A stretch of DNA of 64,000 nt from Mycobacterium scrofulaceum (GTDB taxonomy: Bacteria > Actinomycetota > Actinomycetes > Mycobacteriales > Mycobacteriaceae). A model generated the notes under the pieces. The model was not told where the DNA came from, searched no databases, and was given only the letters and a program-made list of their open reading frames with translations. Location: contig NZ_LZJW01000019.1 in the NCBI RefSeq assembly GCF_001667885.1, positions 149,741-213,740 of the forward strand, given 5' to 3'. The position numbers and the translations under genes are program-made. Each line of letters begins with the position of its first letter. Position 1 is the first letter of the stretch. Positions 20,066 to 27,996 of the stretch are shown here, one piece after another.

Positions 20066-20767
20066 CTAACCCGTGCTGACCTTGCCGTCCAGCGGCACGA
20101 CGACGCTGGGCTCCGGGGCGTTCTTCTGCTCCTGGTAGGCCGACTCGAGGGCCGCCGGAACGGCTTCGAGGTCGCGGAATACGCCCATCAGCTGCTCGAG
20201 GACGCTGATCCGTTGGCGGATCGCCTCGTCCGCCGCGCGCTGGGCCTGCTCGCGATAGTGGTCGGCCTCCCGCTGGGCGTCTCGCCAGGCCTTGTCGATC
20301 GCCGCTTCGGTTTCGGCGCGCATCTTGGCCAATTCGGCCTCGAGCTGCTTCTTGGCTTCTTCGTAATCGGTTTCCATGGCTTTTCGTTGCTCGGCCATCT
20401 CCGCCAACTCCTCTTCGTGCTTTCGCTGCGCGGCCTGAACCTCGGCCTCGGCCGCTGCGATCATCGCGTCCGCCTCGCTGCGCGCCTCGGCCTGCATCTC
20501 GGCAACCTCGTCGACCGCGCGACGCAGCATCTGCGCCATCCGGCGCTGCACCGCGTGGGGAGAGGGTGAGGTGTCGGTGAGGACGGCGACCTCCTTGCGC
20601 AGCGCGGCCGTTTCGTCGCCGGCGGCCTTCAGCCGGCTTCTCAGGTTCTCGACGTCGTCGAGCAACAACTGCTGCTTGGTGGTCAACATCTCGATGTGGG
20701 CGTCAACCGCGGACGGCTCATAACCCCTGAAGATGCGGGTGAACGCTTTCGTGGGTTCGGTTATCAC
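20066..20767 (-). CDS. DivIVA-like coiled-coil protein
   Basis: A 233-aa protein that starts VITEPTKAFTRIFRGYEPSAVD, a form of the DivIVA/Wag31 N-terminal motif (FxxxxRGY). Long coiled coils rich in Glu/Ala/Arg follow (about residues 20-210), ending in a short tail. There is no signal peptide or membrane segment. Such proteins scaffold polar growth or septation; the exact role is unknown. The GTG at 20767 was chosen because AGAAGGGGG lies 7 bases upstream. It is a monocistronic gene between dfrA and the ycaQ-like operon. Confidence 0.8.
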   Translation of the reverse strand: MITEPTKAFTRIFRGYEPSAVDAHIEMLTTKQQLLLDDVENLRSRLKAAGDETAALRKEVAVLTDTSPSPHAVQRRMAQMLRRAVDEVAEMQAEARSEADAMIAAAEAEVQAAQRKHEEELAEMAEQRKAMETDYEEAKKQLEAELAKMRAETEAAIDKAWRDAQREADHYREQAQRAADEAIRQRISVLEQLMGVFRDLEAVPAALESAYQEQKNAPEPSVVVPLDGKVSTG

Positions 20768-20852
20768 TGCCAATCCCCCTTCTGGCAACGTGTTGTGACC
20801 TGGTGAGACCGACCCCCGCGTCCGAGTATGTCACGGTCGCGGAGACCAACCT

Positions 20853-21350
20853 TTATGCCCGACGGTAGCTGTGCAGCCGGTACCGCAGCCCCGTGCGGCT
20901 GACCTGCCACTCCGCCGTCTCACCCAGCCAGGTGTCGTCGAGCACCGGCGCCAGCGCGTCGTCGTCGTCGCGCCGCAGGTCGACTTCGACCTCGGTGACC
21001 TCACACCGGTTGGCGTGCGGCAGCGCGAGCAGGTAGACCTGCTCGCCGCCGATCACCCAGGTCCGCGGCTCACCGTCGCATCCGGCGAGAGCCGCCTCGA
21101 GCGACCCGACCACCTGCGCCCCGTCGGCCACAAAGTCGCTCCGTCGCGAGAGTACGACATTTTTGCGTCCCGGCAGGGGCCGGACCTTGGTCGGCAAGGA
21201 CTCCCATGTGCGCCGGCCCATCACCACGGTATGCCCGATGGTCAGCTCTTTGAACCGGATCAGGTCCTCGGGCACTCGCCAGGGGATGTCGCCGCCGCGA
21301 CCGATGATGCCGGATGTCGACTGAGCCCAGATCAGCCCCAGCTCCGTCAT
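20853..21350 (-). CDS. dfrA: dihydrofolate reductase
   Basis: A 165-aa DHFR, homologous to Rv2763c, that regenerates THF from DHF with NADPH. Family landmarks are [25 protein letters not shown] split across residues 6-30, the GRRTWESLP loop (near residue 45), and WVIGGEQVY (near residue 98). The catalytic acidic residue is the Asp of GGDIPW/PED. The ATG overlaps the thyA stop as ATGA, so thyA-dfrA form a coupled operon that balances DHF production by ThyA with its reduction. Confidence 0.97.
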   Translation of the reverse strand: MTELGLIWAQSTSGIIGRGGDIPWRVPEDLIRFKELTIGHTVVMGRRTWESLPTKVRPLPGRKNVVLSRRSDFVADGAQVVGSLEAALAGCDGEPRTWVIGGEQVYLLALPHANRCEVTEVEVDLRRDDDDALAPVLDDTWLGETAEWQVSRTGLRYRLHSYRRA

Positions 21351-22147
21351 ACCGCGACGGGGGCTTTGATTGCCGGATGCGGATCGTAGTTCTTCACGAC
21401 CACGTCCTCGTAGGTGTAGTCGAAGATCGAATCACGCTGCGCCAGTACCAGTTCCGGGTAGGGGCGCGGCTCGCGGCTGAGCTGGGTGCGGACCTGCTCG
21501 ACGTGGTTGTCGTAGATGTGGCAGTCGCCGCCCGTCCAGACGAACTCACCGACCGACAGACCGGCCTGGGCGGCCATCATGTGGGTGAGCAGCGCGTAGC
21601 TGGCGATGTTGAACGGCACGCCGAGGAACAGGTCGGCGCTGCGCTGATACAACTGGCAGCTCAACCGGCCGTCGGCCACGTAGAACTGGAAGAAGGCGTG
21701 ACACGGCGGCAGCGCCATCTGCGGGATCTCCCCGACGTTCCAGGCCGACACGATGATCCGCCGCGAGTTCGGGTCGGTGCGCAGCAACTCCAGCGCCGCG
21801 CTGATCTGGTCGATGTGCTCACCGGTCGGCGTGGGCCACGACCGCCACTGCACACCGTATATCGGCCCGAGATCGCCTGTGTCGCTTGCCCATTCGTCCC
21901 AGATGGTGACGCCATGCTCGTGCAGCCAGGCGACGTTGGAATCGCCGCGCAAGAACCACAGCAACTCGTAGACGACCGACTTGAGATGCACCTTCTTGGT
22001 GGTCAGCAGCGGGAATCCGGCCGACAGGTCGTAGCGCAACTGCTGGCCGAACAGGCTGCGGGTCCCGGTGCCGGTGCGGTCCGATTTGGCCGTGCCCCGC
22101 TCGAGCACCAGGCGCAGCAGGTCCTCGTAGGGCGTCGGGATCGGCAC
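21347..22147 (-). CDS. thyA: thymidylate synthase ThyA
   Basis: A 266-aa classical thymidylate synthase, homologous to Rv2764c. The catalytic cysteine is in [13 protein letters not shown] (near residue 149), followed by [17 protein letters not shown] and the nucleotide-binding [10 protein letters not shown]. The GTG at 22147 adds three residues (MPIP) to the M. tuberculosis start. TAAGCT lies at exactly -12 to -7, and there is no ribosome site, so the mRNA is probably leaderless. A triplicated 56-bp repeat begins directly upstream of that -10 box. Confidence 0.97.
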   Translation of the reverse strand: MPIPTPYEDLLRLVLERGTAKSDRTGTGTRSLFGQQLRYDLSAGFPLLTTKKVHLKSVVYELLWFLRGDSNVAWLHEHGVTIWDEWASDTGDLGPIYGVQWRSWPTPTGEHIDQISAALELLRTDPNSRRIIVSAWNVGEIPQMALPPCHAFFQFYVADGRLSCQLYQRSADLFLGVPFNIASYALLTHMMAAQAGLSVGEFVWTGGDCHIYDNHVEQVRTQLSREPRPYPELVLAQRDSIFDYTYEDVVVKNYDPHPAIKAPVAV

Positions 22148-22153
22148 GCCGAA

Positions 22154-22159
22154 AGCTTA
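22154..22159 (-). promoter_or_regulatory. -10 box of thyA-dfrA, abutting a tandem repeat
   Basis: The minus strand reads TAAGCT at -12 to -7 of the thyA GTG. The next base upstream (22160) is the first base of the 56-bp repeat array, so any -35 element must lie inside repeat unit 1. Confidence 0.55.
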
Positions 22160-22327
22160 GCGGCGATCGCAAGCGCGGCGAAGCCGGGCGCGGCGGATCG
22201 ACGCCAAAAAATCCCGCAGCGATCGCAAGCACGGCGAAGCCGGGCGCGGCGGATCGACGCCAAAAAATCCCGCGGCGATCGCAAGCACGGCGAAGCCGGG
22301 CGCGGCGGATCGACGCCAAAAAATCCC
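22160..22327. repeat. 56-bp tandem repeat, three copies (MIRU/VNTR-like)
   Basis: Units 22160-22215, 22216-22271 and 22272-22327 differ at only two or three positions. Each starts GCGGCGATCGCAAGC and ends GACGCCAAAAAATCCC. The first half matches the MIRU-like unit at 51238 and 12693. The array fills most of the 209-base divergent gap between thyA and the dienelactone hydrolase gene. There are no spacers, so it is not CRISPR. Confidence 0.92.
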
Positions 22328-22356
22328 GCCCGGGCCCCGGGAGTAAAACGGAGGTC

Positions 22357-23097
22357 ATGCCGAAAATCACCGACAGCGTCACCACCGCCGATGGCACCTG
22401 TCCCGTCGGCCTGTTCACCCCTGACGGCCCGGGCCCCTGGCCGGGAGTCGTCATGTACTGCGATGCCGGCGGGGTGCGTGACACCTTCGACCAGATGGCC
22501 GCCAAGCTGGCCGGCTTCGGTTACGCGGTGCTGCTGCCCGACGTGTATTACCGCAGCGGCGATTGGGCCCCGTTCGACATGGCCACCGTGTTCGGCGACG
22601 AGCGGGAGCGCAGGCGGCTGTTCGGCATGATCGGCAGCGTCACCCCGGACAAGATGGCCGGCGACGCCGCCGCCTTCTTCGACTACCTGGCGGCCCGGCC
22701 GGAGGTATCCGGGGAGCGCTTCGGCGTCTGCGGCTACTGCATGGGCGGGCGGGCGTCGCTGATCGTCGCCGGCCGGCTGCCGGAGCGCGTTGCCGCCGCG
22801 GCGTCGTTCCACGGCGGCGGCCTGGTGACCGACTCCGCGGACAGCCCCCACCTGCTGGCCGACCGGATGAGCGCGACGGTGTACGTGGGCGGCGCCAAGG
22901 ACGACGCGTCCTTCACACGTGACCAGGCAGAACAGCTGGACAAGGCGCTGACCGCGGCCGGGGTGCAGCACACCATCGAGTGGTATCCGGCCGGCCACGG
23001 GTTCGCGGTGCCCGACAACGCGCCATACGACCCAGCCGCGGCCGAGCGGCACTGGCAGGCCATGACCGAGGTCTTCGGCGCGGCGCTACCGCGTTAA
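22357..23097 (+). CDS. dienelactone hydrolase family protein (Rv2765-like)
   Basis: A 246-aa alpha/beta hydrolase of the dienelactone-hydrolase family, homologous to Rv2765. The nucleophile elbow is GYCMGG (near residue 126), with Cys as in carboxymethylenebutenolidase. The likely acid is the Asp in GAKDDASF and the histidine is in PAGHGF (near residue 212). The substrate is unknown. GGAGG precedes the ATG. It is divergent from thyA across the tandem repeat and converges with the next glycosyltransferase, overlapping by 12 bases. Confidence 0.9.
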   Translation: MPKITDSVTTADGTCPVGLFTPDGPGPWPGVVMYCDAGGVRDTFDQMAAKLAGFGYAVLLPDVYYRSGDWAPFDMATVFGDERERRRLFGMIGSVTPDKMAGDAAAFFDYLAARPEVSGERFGVCGYCMGGRASLIVAGRLPERVAAAASFHGGGLVTDSADSPHLLADRMSATVYVGGAKDDASFTRDQAEQLDKALTAAGVQHTIEWYPAGHGFAVPDNAPYDPAAAERHWQAMTEVFGAALPR

Positions 23098-24300
23098 GCC
23101 ATCCAGCAGCAACGACGCGGCCAGCATCGCCCCGTCGGTGCGGATGCTGGCGGCCACGGCGCCCGCCCGCGCACGGGTCTCTGGCGTCAGGACGGTCTTC
23201 AGGGCGGTCGCCAGGGAATCGGCGGTGGGGGCCGGGCCGTCATGCGCGGTGCCGATGCCTAGCTGCTCCACTCGACCTGCCCAGTACGGCTGGTCGGCCC
23301 CCTGCGGCACCAACACCTGCGGTGCGCCGGCCAGCGCGGCGGTGGTCGTGGTGCCCGCGCCGCCGTGGTGCACGACGGCTGCCACCCGGCCGAAGAGCGC
23401 CCTGTGGTTGAGCTCACCGACCGCGAGGCAGTCGTCCCGGTCGTCGATGGGGCTCAGGCCTGACCAGCCCCGGTAGAGAATCGCGCGGTGCCCCAGGGCG
23501 CGGATGGCCTCGACGACGGCGCGGGACAGGTCGTTCGCGGCGCGCATGGGCATGCTGCCGAAGCCGACGTACACCGGTGGCGGCCCGGCGTCGAGGAACG
23601 CCACCACGGCCGCCGGCAGAGGCCGTTCATCGGGCAGCAGCCACGCCCCCGTCTGGACCACCTCCAGCCCGCCGCCTTCCGGCCATGGGCCCAGGGTCGG
23701 GTCCACCGCCAGCCACGGCCGCTCGGTCAGGGCGTAGTCGCGGACGTCATCGACCGGCGGCAGGCCCAGTGCCGCGCGGTGATCGTTGAGCGTGGCGCCG
23801 AACAGCGCGTGCATGTGCTGCGCGTCCATCCGCCACAGCACCCGGTTGTCGATCACGCCCGGCGGGATGTGGCCGTCGTAGGTCGGGGGCAGGTGGTGCG
23901 ACGACGGCAGAATCGTCGGTTGGTAGCTGACGTAGACATAGGGGATGCCCAGGCGGTCGGCCACCGACCGCGCTCCCGCGGCCACCGGGGGGAAGCCGGT
24001 CGTCACCAGCAGGTCACACCCGTCGGCCGCGTCGGCCACCGTGTCGAATTGCGCGGCGACGAGCCCGTCCAGGTGCCGGCGCAGCTCGACCTCGGACGGC
24101 GTGAGCACTGCCGCCGTCGCGCGCCATGAATCGCCGAAGGGCCTCAGCGGCAGTTCGATTCCGGCCAGCAGGTCCGCGAATTCCTCATCCGGCGGCGCGC
24201 ACACCCGGACTTCGGCGCCGAGCGCCCGCAACTGCACCCCGAGTGCCGCCAGCGGTTCGACCGCCCCGCGGGAATCGTGAGTGGACAGCAGCACGCGCAT
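23086..24300 (-). CDS. GPL/vancomycin-type glycosyltransferase
   Basis: A 404-aa GT-B, family-1 glycosyltransferase like the rhamnosyl- and glucosyltransferases of mycobacterial glycopeptidolipid (GPL) synthesis and vancomycin-type enzymes. The N-terminus MRVLLSTHDSRGAVEPLAAL is typical. The donor site reads VVHHGGAGTTTTAALAGAPQ then VLVPQGADQPYWA (about residues 335-368). The ATG at 24300 has GGAGGTG 12 bases upstream. The longer frame to 24885 is spurious. No other GPL genes are nearby, so the acceptor is unknown. The 197-base gap upstream holds no recognised feature. Confidence 0.88.
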   Translation of the reverse strand: MRVLLSTHDSRGAVEPLAALGVQLRALGAEVRVCAPPDEEFADLLAGIELPLRPFGDSWRATAAVLTPSEVELRRHLDGLVAAQFDTVADAADGCDLLVTTGFPPVAAGARSVADRLGIPYVYVSYQPTILPSSHHLPPTYDGHIPPGVIDNRVLWRMDAQHMHALFGATLNDHRAALGLPPVDDVRDYALTERPWLAVDPTLGPWPEGGGLEVVQTGAWLLPDERPLPAAVVAFLDAGPPPVYVGFGSMPMRAANDLSRAVVEAIRALGHRAILYRGWSGLSPIDDRDDCLAVGELNHRALFGRVAAVVHHGGAGTTTTAALAGAPQVLVPQGADQPYWAGRVEQLGIGTAHDGPAPTADSLATALKTVLTPETRARAGAVAASIRTDGAMLAASLLLDGLTR

Positions 24301-24497
24301 TCCGATGCTTTTCACCTCCGCAAGGCGCGGCCGGCCACGTCGTCGGCCACCGCGGACCGACAATGTCTCACGAAACGGCGGCCGCCGCGGGTGTCGGTCG
24401 TTCAACGAGGAGCGCATACCGCCGTGAATATGGCTGCGCGCCAACGTATTTCGTGGTTCTCCGACGGTCGGCGGGGAAAAAATCAATCCGAGCCCAA

Positions 24498-25589
24498 CTA
24501 GGTTGGGGGCAGGTCGACCAACTCCGCCAGTCGGGCACGGTGACGGTGGGCGGTGCCGAAGATCAACTGATCGCTCTTGGCCCGCTTGAGGTAAAGGTGC
24601 GCGGGATACTCCCACGTCATGCCGATGCCGCCGTGCAACTGGACGCACTCCTCGGCCGCGTGCACGGCGACGCCGCTGCAGTACGCCTGGGCCAGCGCCG
24701 CCGCGACGGCCGCGTCTTCGTCGGCGCGAGCGCAGGTGTCGGCGGCGTAGCGGGCCGCCGCCGTCGCGGCGCCGACCTCGAACCACAGATCGGCCAGCCG
24801 GTGCTTGATCGCCTGGTAGGAGCCGATCGCGCGGCCAAACTGCTTGCGCTGCTTGACATAATCCAGCGTGGTCTCGAAGCACCATTGCGCGACCCCGAGT
24901 TGCTCGGATGCCAGCAGCGCCACCCCCGTCCGCAGCGCCTCGGCGACCGGCCGGTCCGCCGGCCCGACGCGCGACGACTCCACGGCCGAAAAGCTCACGT
25001 CGGCAAGGGGTCTCGTCATGTCAAACGCCAGTATGGGCGACACCTCCACCCCCGCCGCGGTGCGTGAGACGGTGTGCAGCTCGGGCCCGTCCGGTCCCTC
25101 GGCCGGCACCACCAGCACGTCCGCCTCGGCCGCGCCGGCGACGCTGGTGACCGATCCGCTCAGCCCGTCGGCGCCGATCGTGGCCAGCCCGATCCGATCA
25201 CCCGGCGCGGCGGTCAGCGGCACCGCCAGGGCGGCGGTCAGCTCACCCTGCGCCAACGCGGGCAACGTCTCGGTGTCGCCGGCGCACAACAGGGCGACGG
25301 TGGCCAGCACCGCGCTGGACAAGAACGGCACCGGCGCGACGGCCCGGCCGATCTCCTCCATCACGACCGCGGCCTCGCGCGCACCCGCGCCGGCCCCGCC
25401 GAGCGATTCGGGCACCAGCAGCCCCGCCACGCCGAGCTCGGCTGCCAGGGTCCGCCACAGGGATGAAAAGCCCTGCGGCTCAGGGTCATAGGCTCGCACC
25501 ACCGATTCGGGTGGGCACCGGTCGGCGAACAGGGTACGCACGCTGTCCCGCAACGCCTCCTCGGTGTCGGAGTACAGCAGGTCTGTCAC
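24498..25589 (-). CDS. acyl-CoA dehydrogenase, small-subunit type
   Basis: A 363-aa FadE-type flavoprotein. The C-terminal helical domain contains RKQFGRAIGSYQAIKHRLAD (about residues 225-245) and QLHGGIGMTWEYPAHLYLKR (about residues 315-335). The usual catalytic Glu position is not obvious in the C-terminal motif, as in the lighter partner of heteromeric mycobacterial ACADs. The GTG at 25589 overlaps the upstream stop as GTGA. A heteromer with the next ACAD is likely by analogy with FadE pairs in steroid side-chain degradation. Confidence 0.87.
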   Translation of the reverse strand: MTDLLYSDTEEALRDSVRTLFADRCPPESVVRAYDPEPQGFSSLWRTLAAELGVAGLLVPESLGGAGAGAREAAVVMEEIGRAVAPVPFLSSAVLATVALLCAGDTETLPALAQGELTAALAVPLTAAPGDRIGLATIGADGLSGSVTSVAGAAEADVLVVPAEGPDGPELHTVSRTAAGVEVSPILAFDMTRPLADVSFSAVESSRVGPADRPVAEALRTGVALLASEQLGVAQWCFETTLDYVKQRKQFGRAIGSYQAIKHRLADLWFEVGAATAAARYAADTCARADEDAAVAAALAQAYCSGVAVHAAEECVQLHGGIGMTWEYPAHLYLKRAKSDQLIFGTAHRHRARLAELVDLPPT

Positions 25590-26779
25590 CGGTCCAGGTC
25601 CTTCCACGGTTTGTCCTTGTCCACGCGATGTTCGCCCGGCAGGCCGAGGATCCGCTCGGAGATGGTGTTGCGCAACACCTCCGACGTGCCGCCCTCGATG
25701 GAGTTACCGCGAGCCCGCAGGTAGCGGTATCCCGGCTCGCGACCGACCAGGTCGACCGTTTCCGGTCGGCGCATGGTCCAGTCGTCGTAGCGCAGCCCGG
25801 CCTCACCGTGCAGTTCGATCTCGAAGCCCGAGATCGCCTGGGCCAGGCGGGCAAAGGCCACCTTCATACCCGCACCCTCCGGTCCGGGCTGACCCACGCT
25901 CGCCTGCTGGCGCAGCCGCTCACCCGCGAGCCGCAGAACCTCAGCCTCGACCCACAACCGCATCAACTCGTCGTGCATGGCGGGGTCCCGCAGCGCCGGC
26001 TGGTTTCGCCAGGCCTTGGTGACCTTGCCGATGTGGCCGCCCTCCCGCGGCGTCCCGGCGCGGGTGCCGATCGCGACGCGCTCGTTGTTCAGGGTGGTGG
26101 TCGCGACGCGCCAGCCGCCGCCCTCCGGGCCGAGCCGATTGGCGTCGGGCACCCGGACGTCGGTGAGGAACACCTCGTTGAATTCCGCCTCGCCGGTGAT
26201 CTGGCGCAGCGGGCGCACTTCCACGCCGGGCTGCGTCATGTCGCACAGGAAATACGTCAGGCCGGCGTGTTTGGGCACCGTCGGGTCGGTGCGCGCGACC
26301 AGGATGGCCATGGTCGCGTGCTGCGCTTGCGACGTCCACACCTTCTGCCCGTTGACAATCCAGTCGTCCCCGTCGCGGACCGCGCGCGTGGAGACGCCGG
26401 CCAAGTCCGAACCGGCACCGGGCTCGCTGAACAACTGGCAGTAGATCTGTTCGCCGCTGAACAACGGGCGCAGGAACTTTCGCTTCTGCTCGTCGGTCCC
26501 GAACGCCGCGATCGTCGGCGCCGCCATGCCCATGCCGATGTAGTTCTTGGCGGTGCCCCCCACCGGCGCGCCCGCGGCGGCGAGCTCGGCGTCGACGAGC
26601 TCCTGGGCCTTGCGTGGCAGGCCCAGCCCGCCGAAGCCGGGCGGCAGGTGCACCCATGCCAGGCCCGCGTCATACTGCGCGGCAAGGAATTCCCGCGGTT
26701 CGGTGGTGGCCGGGTCGTGCTCGTCGAGCAGCGCCTGCACCCGCGCCTTCAGGTCCACCGCCACATCTTCGGTGGTCAT
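25586..26779 (-). CDS. acyl-CoA dehydrogenase, large-subunit type
   Basis: A 397-aa FadE-type acyl-CoA dehydrogenase. It has the FAD/substrate-binding SEPGAGSDLAGVSTRAVRDGD (about residues 127-147), WIVNGQKVWTSQAQHA (near residue 152), and a C-terminal GNSIEGGTSEVLRNTISERILGLP split around residues 360-384. It is cytosolic. It forms an operon with the downstream ACAD (overlap) and the SDR gene 2 bases upstream. The set suggests oxidation of a branched or cyclic acyl-CoA, but the substrate is not known. Confidence 0.92.
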   Translation of the reverse strand: MTTEDVAVDLKARVQALLDEHDPATTEPREFLAAQYDAGLAWVHLPPGFGGLGLPRKAQELVDAELAAAGAPVGGTAKNYIGMGMAAPTIAAFGTDEQKRKFLRPLFSGEQIYCQLFSEPGAGSDLAGVSTRAVRDGDDWIVNGQKVWTSQAQHATMAILVARTDPTVPKHAGLTYFLCDMTQPGVEVRPLRQITGEAEFNEVFLTDVRVPDANRLGPEGGGWRVATTTLNNERVAIGTRAGTPREGGHIGKVTKAWRNQPALRDPAMHDELMRLWVEAEVLRLAGERLRQQASVGQPGPEGAGMKVAFARLAQAISGFEIELHGEAGLRYDDWTMRRPETVDLVGREPGYRYLRARGNSIEGGTSEVLRNTISERILGLPGEHRVDKDKPWKDLDR

Positions 26780-26781
26780 GG

Positions 26782-27558
26782 CTAGCCCTGCGGCCGAGTT
26801 TGAAAGCCTTGTGCGGCACCGAGCAGCAGTCCGCCGTCGATCACGAGGGTCTCGCCGGTGATCCAGCTCGCGGCGTCGGAAACCAGGAAGGCCACGGCGC
26901 CGGCGACGTCGGCCGGCTCGCCGATGCGTCCGAGCGCGATCGACGATGCGAGCGGGTCCTCGTGGTCCTTCCACAACGCCTCGGCGAGGCGGGTGCGCAC
27001 CACCCCGGGGGCGATGGCGTTGACCCGGATTCGCGGCGAAAGTTCCAGCGCCAACTGCTTGGTGACGTGGATCAGCGCGGCCTTGGTGGCGTTGTACATG
27101 CCCATGGCCGGCGATTGGTGCAGGCCGCCGATGGAGGCGGTGTTGACGATCGCTCCGCCGTGCTCGCCCATCCCTGCTTTGACCACGAGCGAGGTCCACA
27201 GCAGCGGCGCCCACAGGTTCACGTCGAAGATCTTGGTGAAACGGGCGTGATCCTGGTCGATCAGGGGACCGTACGCGGGGTTCGTGCCCGCGTTGTTGAT
27301 CAGGATGTCCACGCTCCCGAAACGCTCGCCCGCGAGGTCCACGCAGCGCCGGGCGGCGTCCTCGTCGACCGCGTGCGCGCCGACGCCCACGGCGTTGCCG
27401 TCGACCTGTGCGGCCGCCTCGTCGGCGGCCTCCTGCTTGCGGGCGGTGAGCACCACGTTGGCTCCGGCGGCGGCGAGCTGCTGGGCGATCGCGAGCCCGA
27501 TCCCGCGCGAGGCGCCGGTGATGATCGCGGTTCGGCCGGTCAGGTCCTGTGAGGTCAT
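26782..27558 (-). CDS. FabG-like short-chain dehydrogenase (Rv2766c)
   Basis: A 258-aa SDR, homologous to Rv2766c and to 3-oxoacyl-ACP/CoA reductases. It has the NAD(P) loop TGASRGIGLAIA (about residues 14-25), NNAGTNP, and the catalytic Ser of NTASIGG with YNATK (near residue 159). It ends ITGETLVIDGG, typical of FabG-like enzymes. It is the first gene of the SDR-ACAD-ACAD operon, so it may act as the 3-hydroxyacyl-CoA dehydrogenase of the same pathway. It is divergent from the Gly/Cys-rich secreted protein. Confidence 0.93.
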   Translation of the reverse strand: MTSQDLTGRTAIITGASRGIGLAIAQQLAAAGANVVLTARKQEAADEAAAQVDGNAVGVGAHAVDEDAARRCVDLAGERFGSVDILINNAGTNPAYGPLIDQDHARFTKIFDVNLWAPLLWTSLVVKAGMGEHGGAIVNTASIGGLHQSPAMGMYNATKAALIHVTKQLALELSPRIRVNAIAPGVVRTRLAEALWKDHEDPLASSIALGRIGEPADVAGAVAFLVSDAASWITGETLVIDGGLLLGAAQGFQTRPQG

Positions 27559-27636
27559 CGTGGTGCGCCTTCCGTCGCGCGAAAGCCAACGGTCTCCCGT
27601 TCGCTACATGGATGTTTACACGGGTGTGTCGGTGGT

Positions 27637-27996
27637 ATGCGACCCCGCATGTTCTCGAAATTAACCCTTACGAAAAGACTGGTGGTGGGCGGGGCTGCGG
27701 CCGCCGCGATCGCGGTTGCCCCGATCGCCATGACCGGTTCCCTCGGCTCGGCACCCGCGCCGTCCGCGGCGCCCTCCCATGTGGTCATCAAGGATGACCC
27801 GGGCGGCGGCGGTTGCGACGGCAACGGCAACTGCGGCTCGGGCGGCCAGAACCAGGGCCCGGGCGGCGGTCCCGGCGGTCAGGGCTGCGTCCCGGGCGTC
27901 GGCTGCGGCTCGGGCGGCCCGAACGCGGGGCCCGGCGGAATACCGGGCGGACAGGGTTGCTTGCCCGGCGTCGGCTGCGGTTCCGGCCACGCCTGA
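27637..27996 (+). CDS. secreted Gly-rich protein with three C-x5-C loops
   Basis: A 119-aa protein of unknown family. A signal peptide is visible (KRLVVGGAAAAAIAVAPIAM, about residues 13-32), with likely cleavage after an Ala-rich stretch. The mature part is almost only Gly, Pro, Asn and Cys. It holds three evenly formed C-x5-C loops (CDGNGNC, CVPGVGC, CLPGVGC) joined by repeats of GSGG.N.GPGG..GGQG. The ATG at 27637 or 27649 could be the start; neither has a good ribosome site. Its stop abuts the carboxylase stop at 27997, so the genes converge. Confidence 0.75.
   Translation: MRPRMFSKLTLTKRLVVGGAAAAAIAVAPIAMTGSLGSAPAPSAAPSHVVIKDDPGGGGCDGNGNCGSGGQNQGPGGGPGGQGCVPGVGCGSGGPNAGPGGIPGGQGCLPGVGCGSGHA

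Noticed and set aside
22160..22327. CRISPR array
   Set aside because: Three direct copies follow each other with no spacers, and no cas gene is in the window; it is a VNTR-type tandem repeat. The same holds for 51238-51393.
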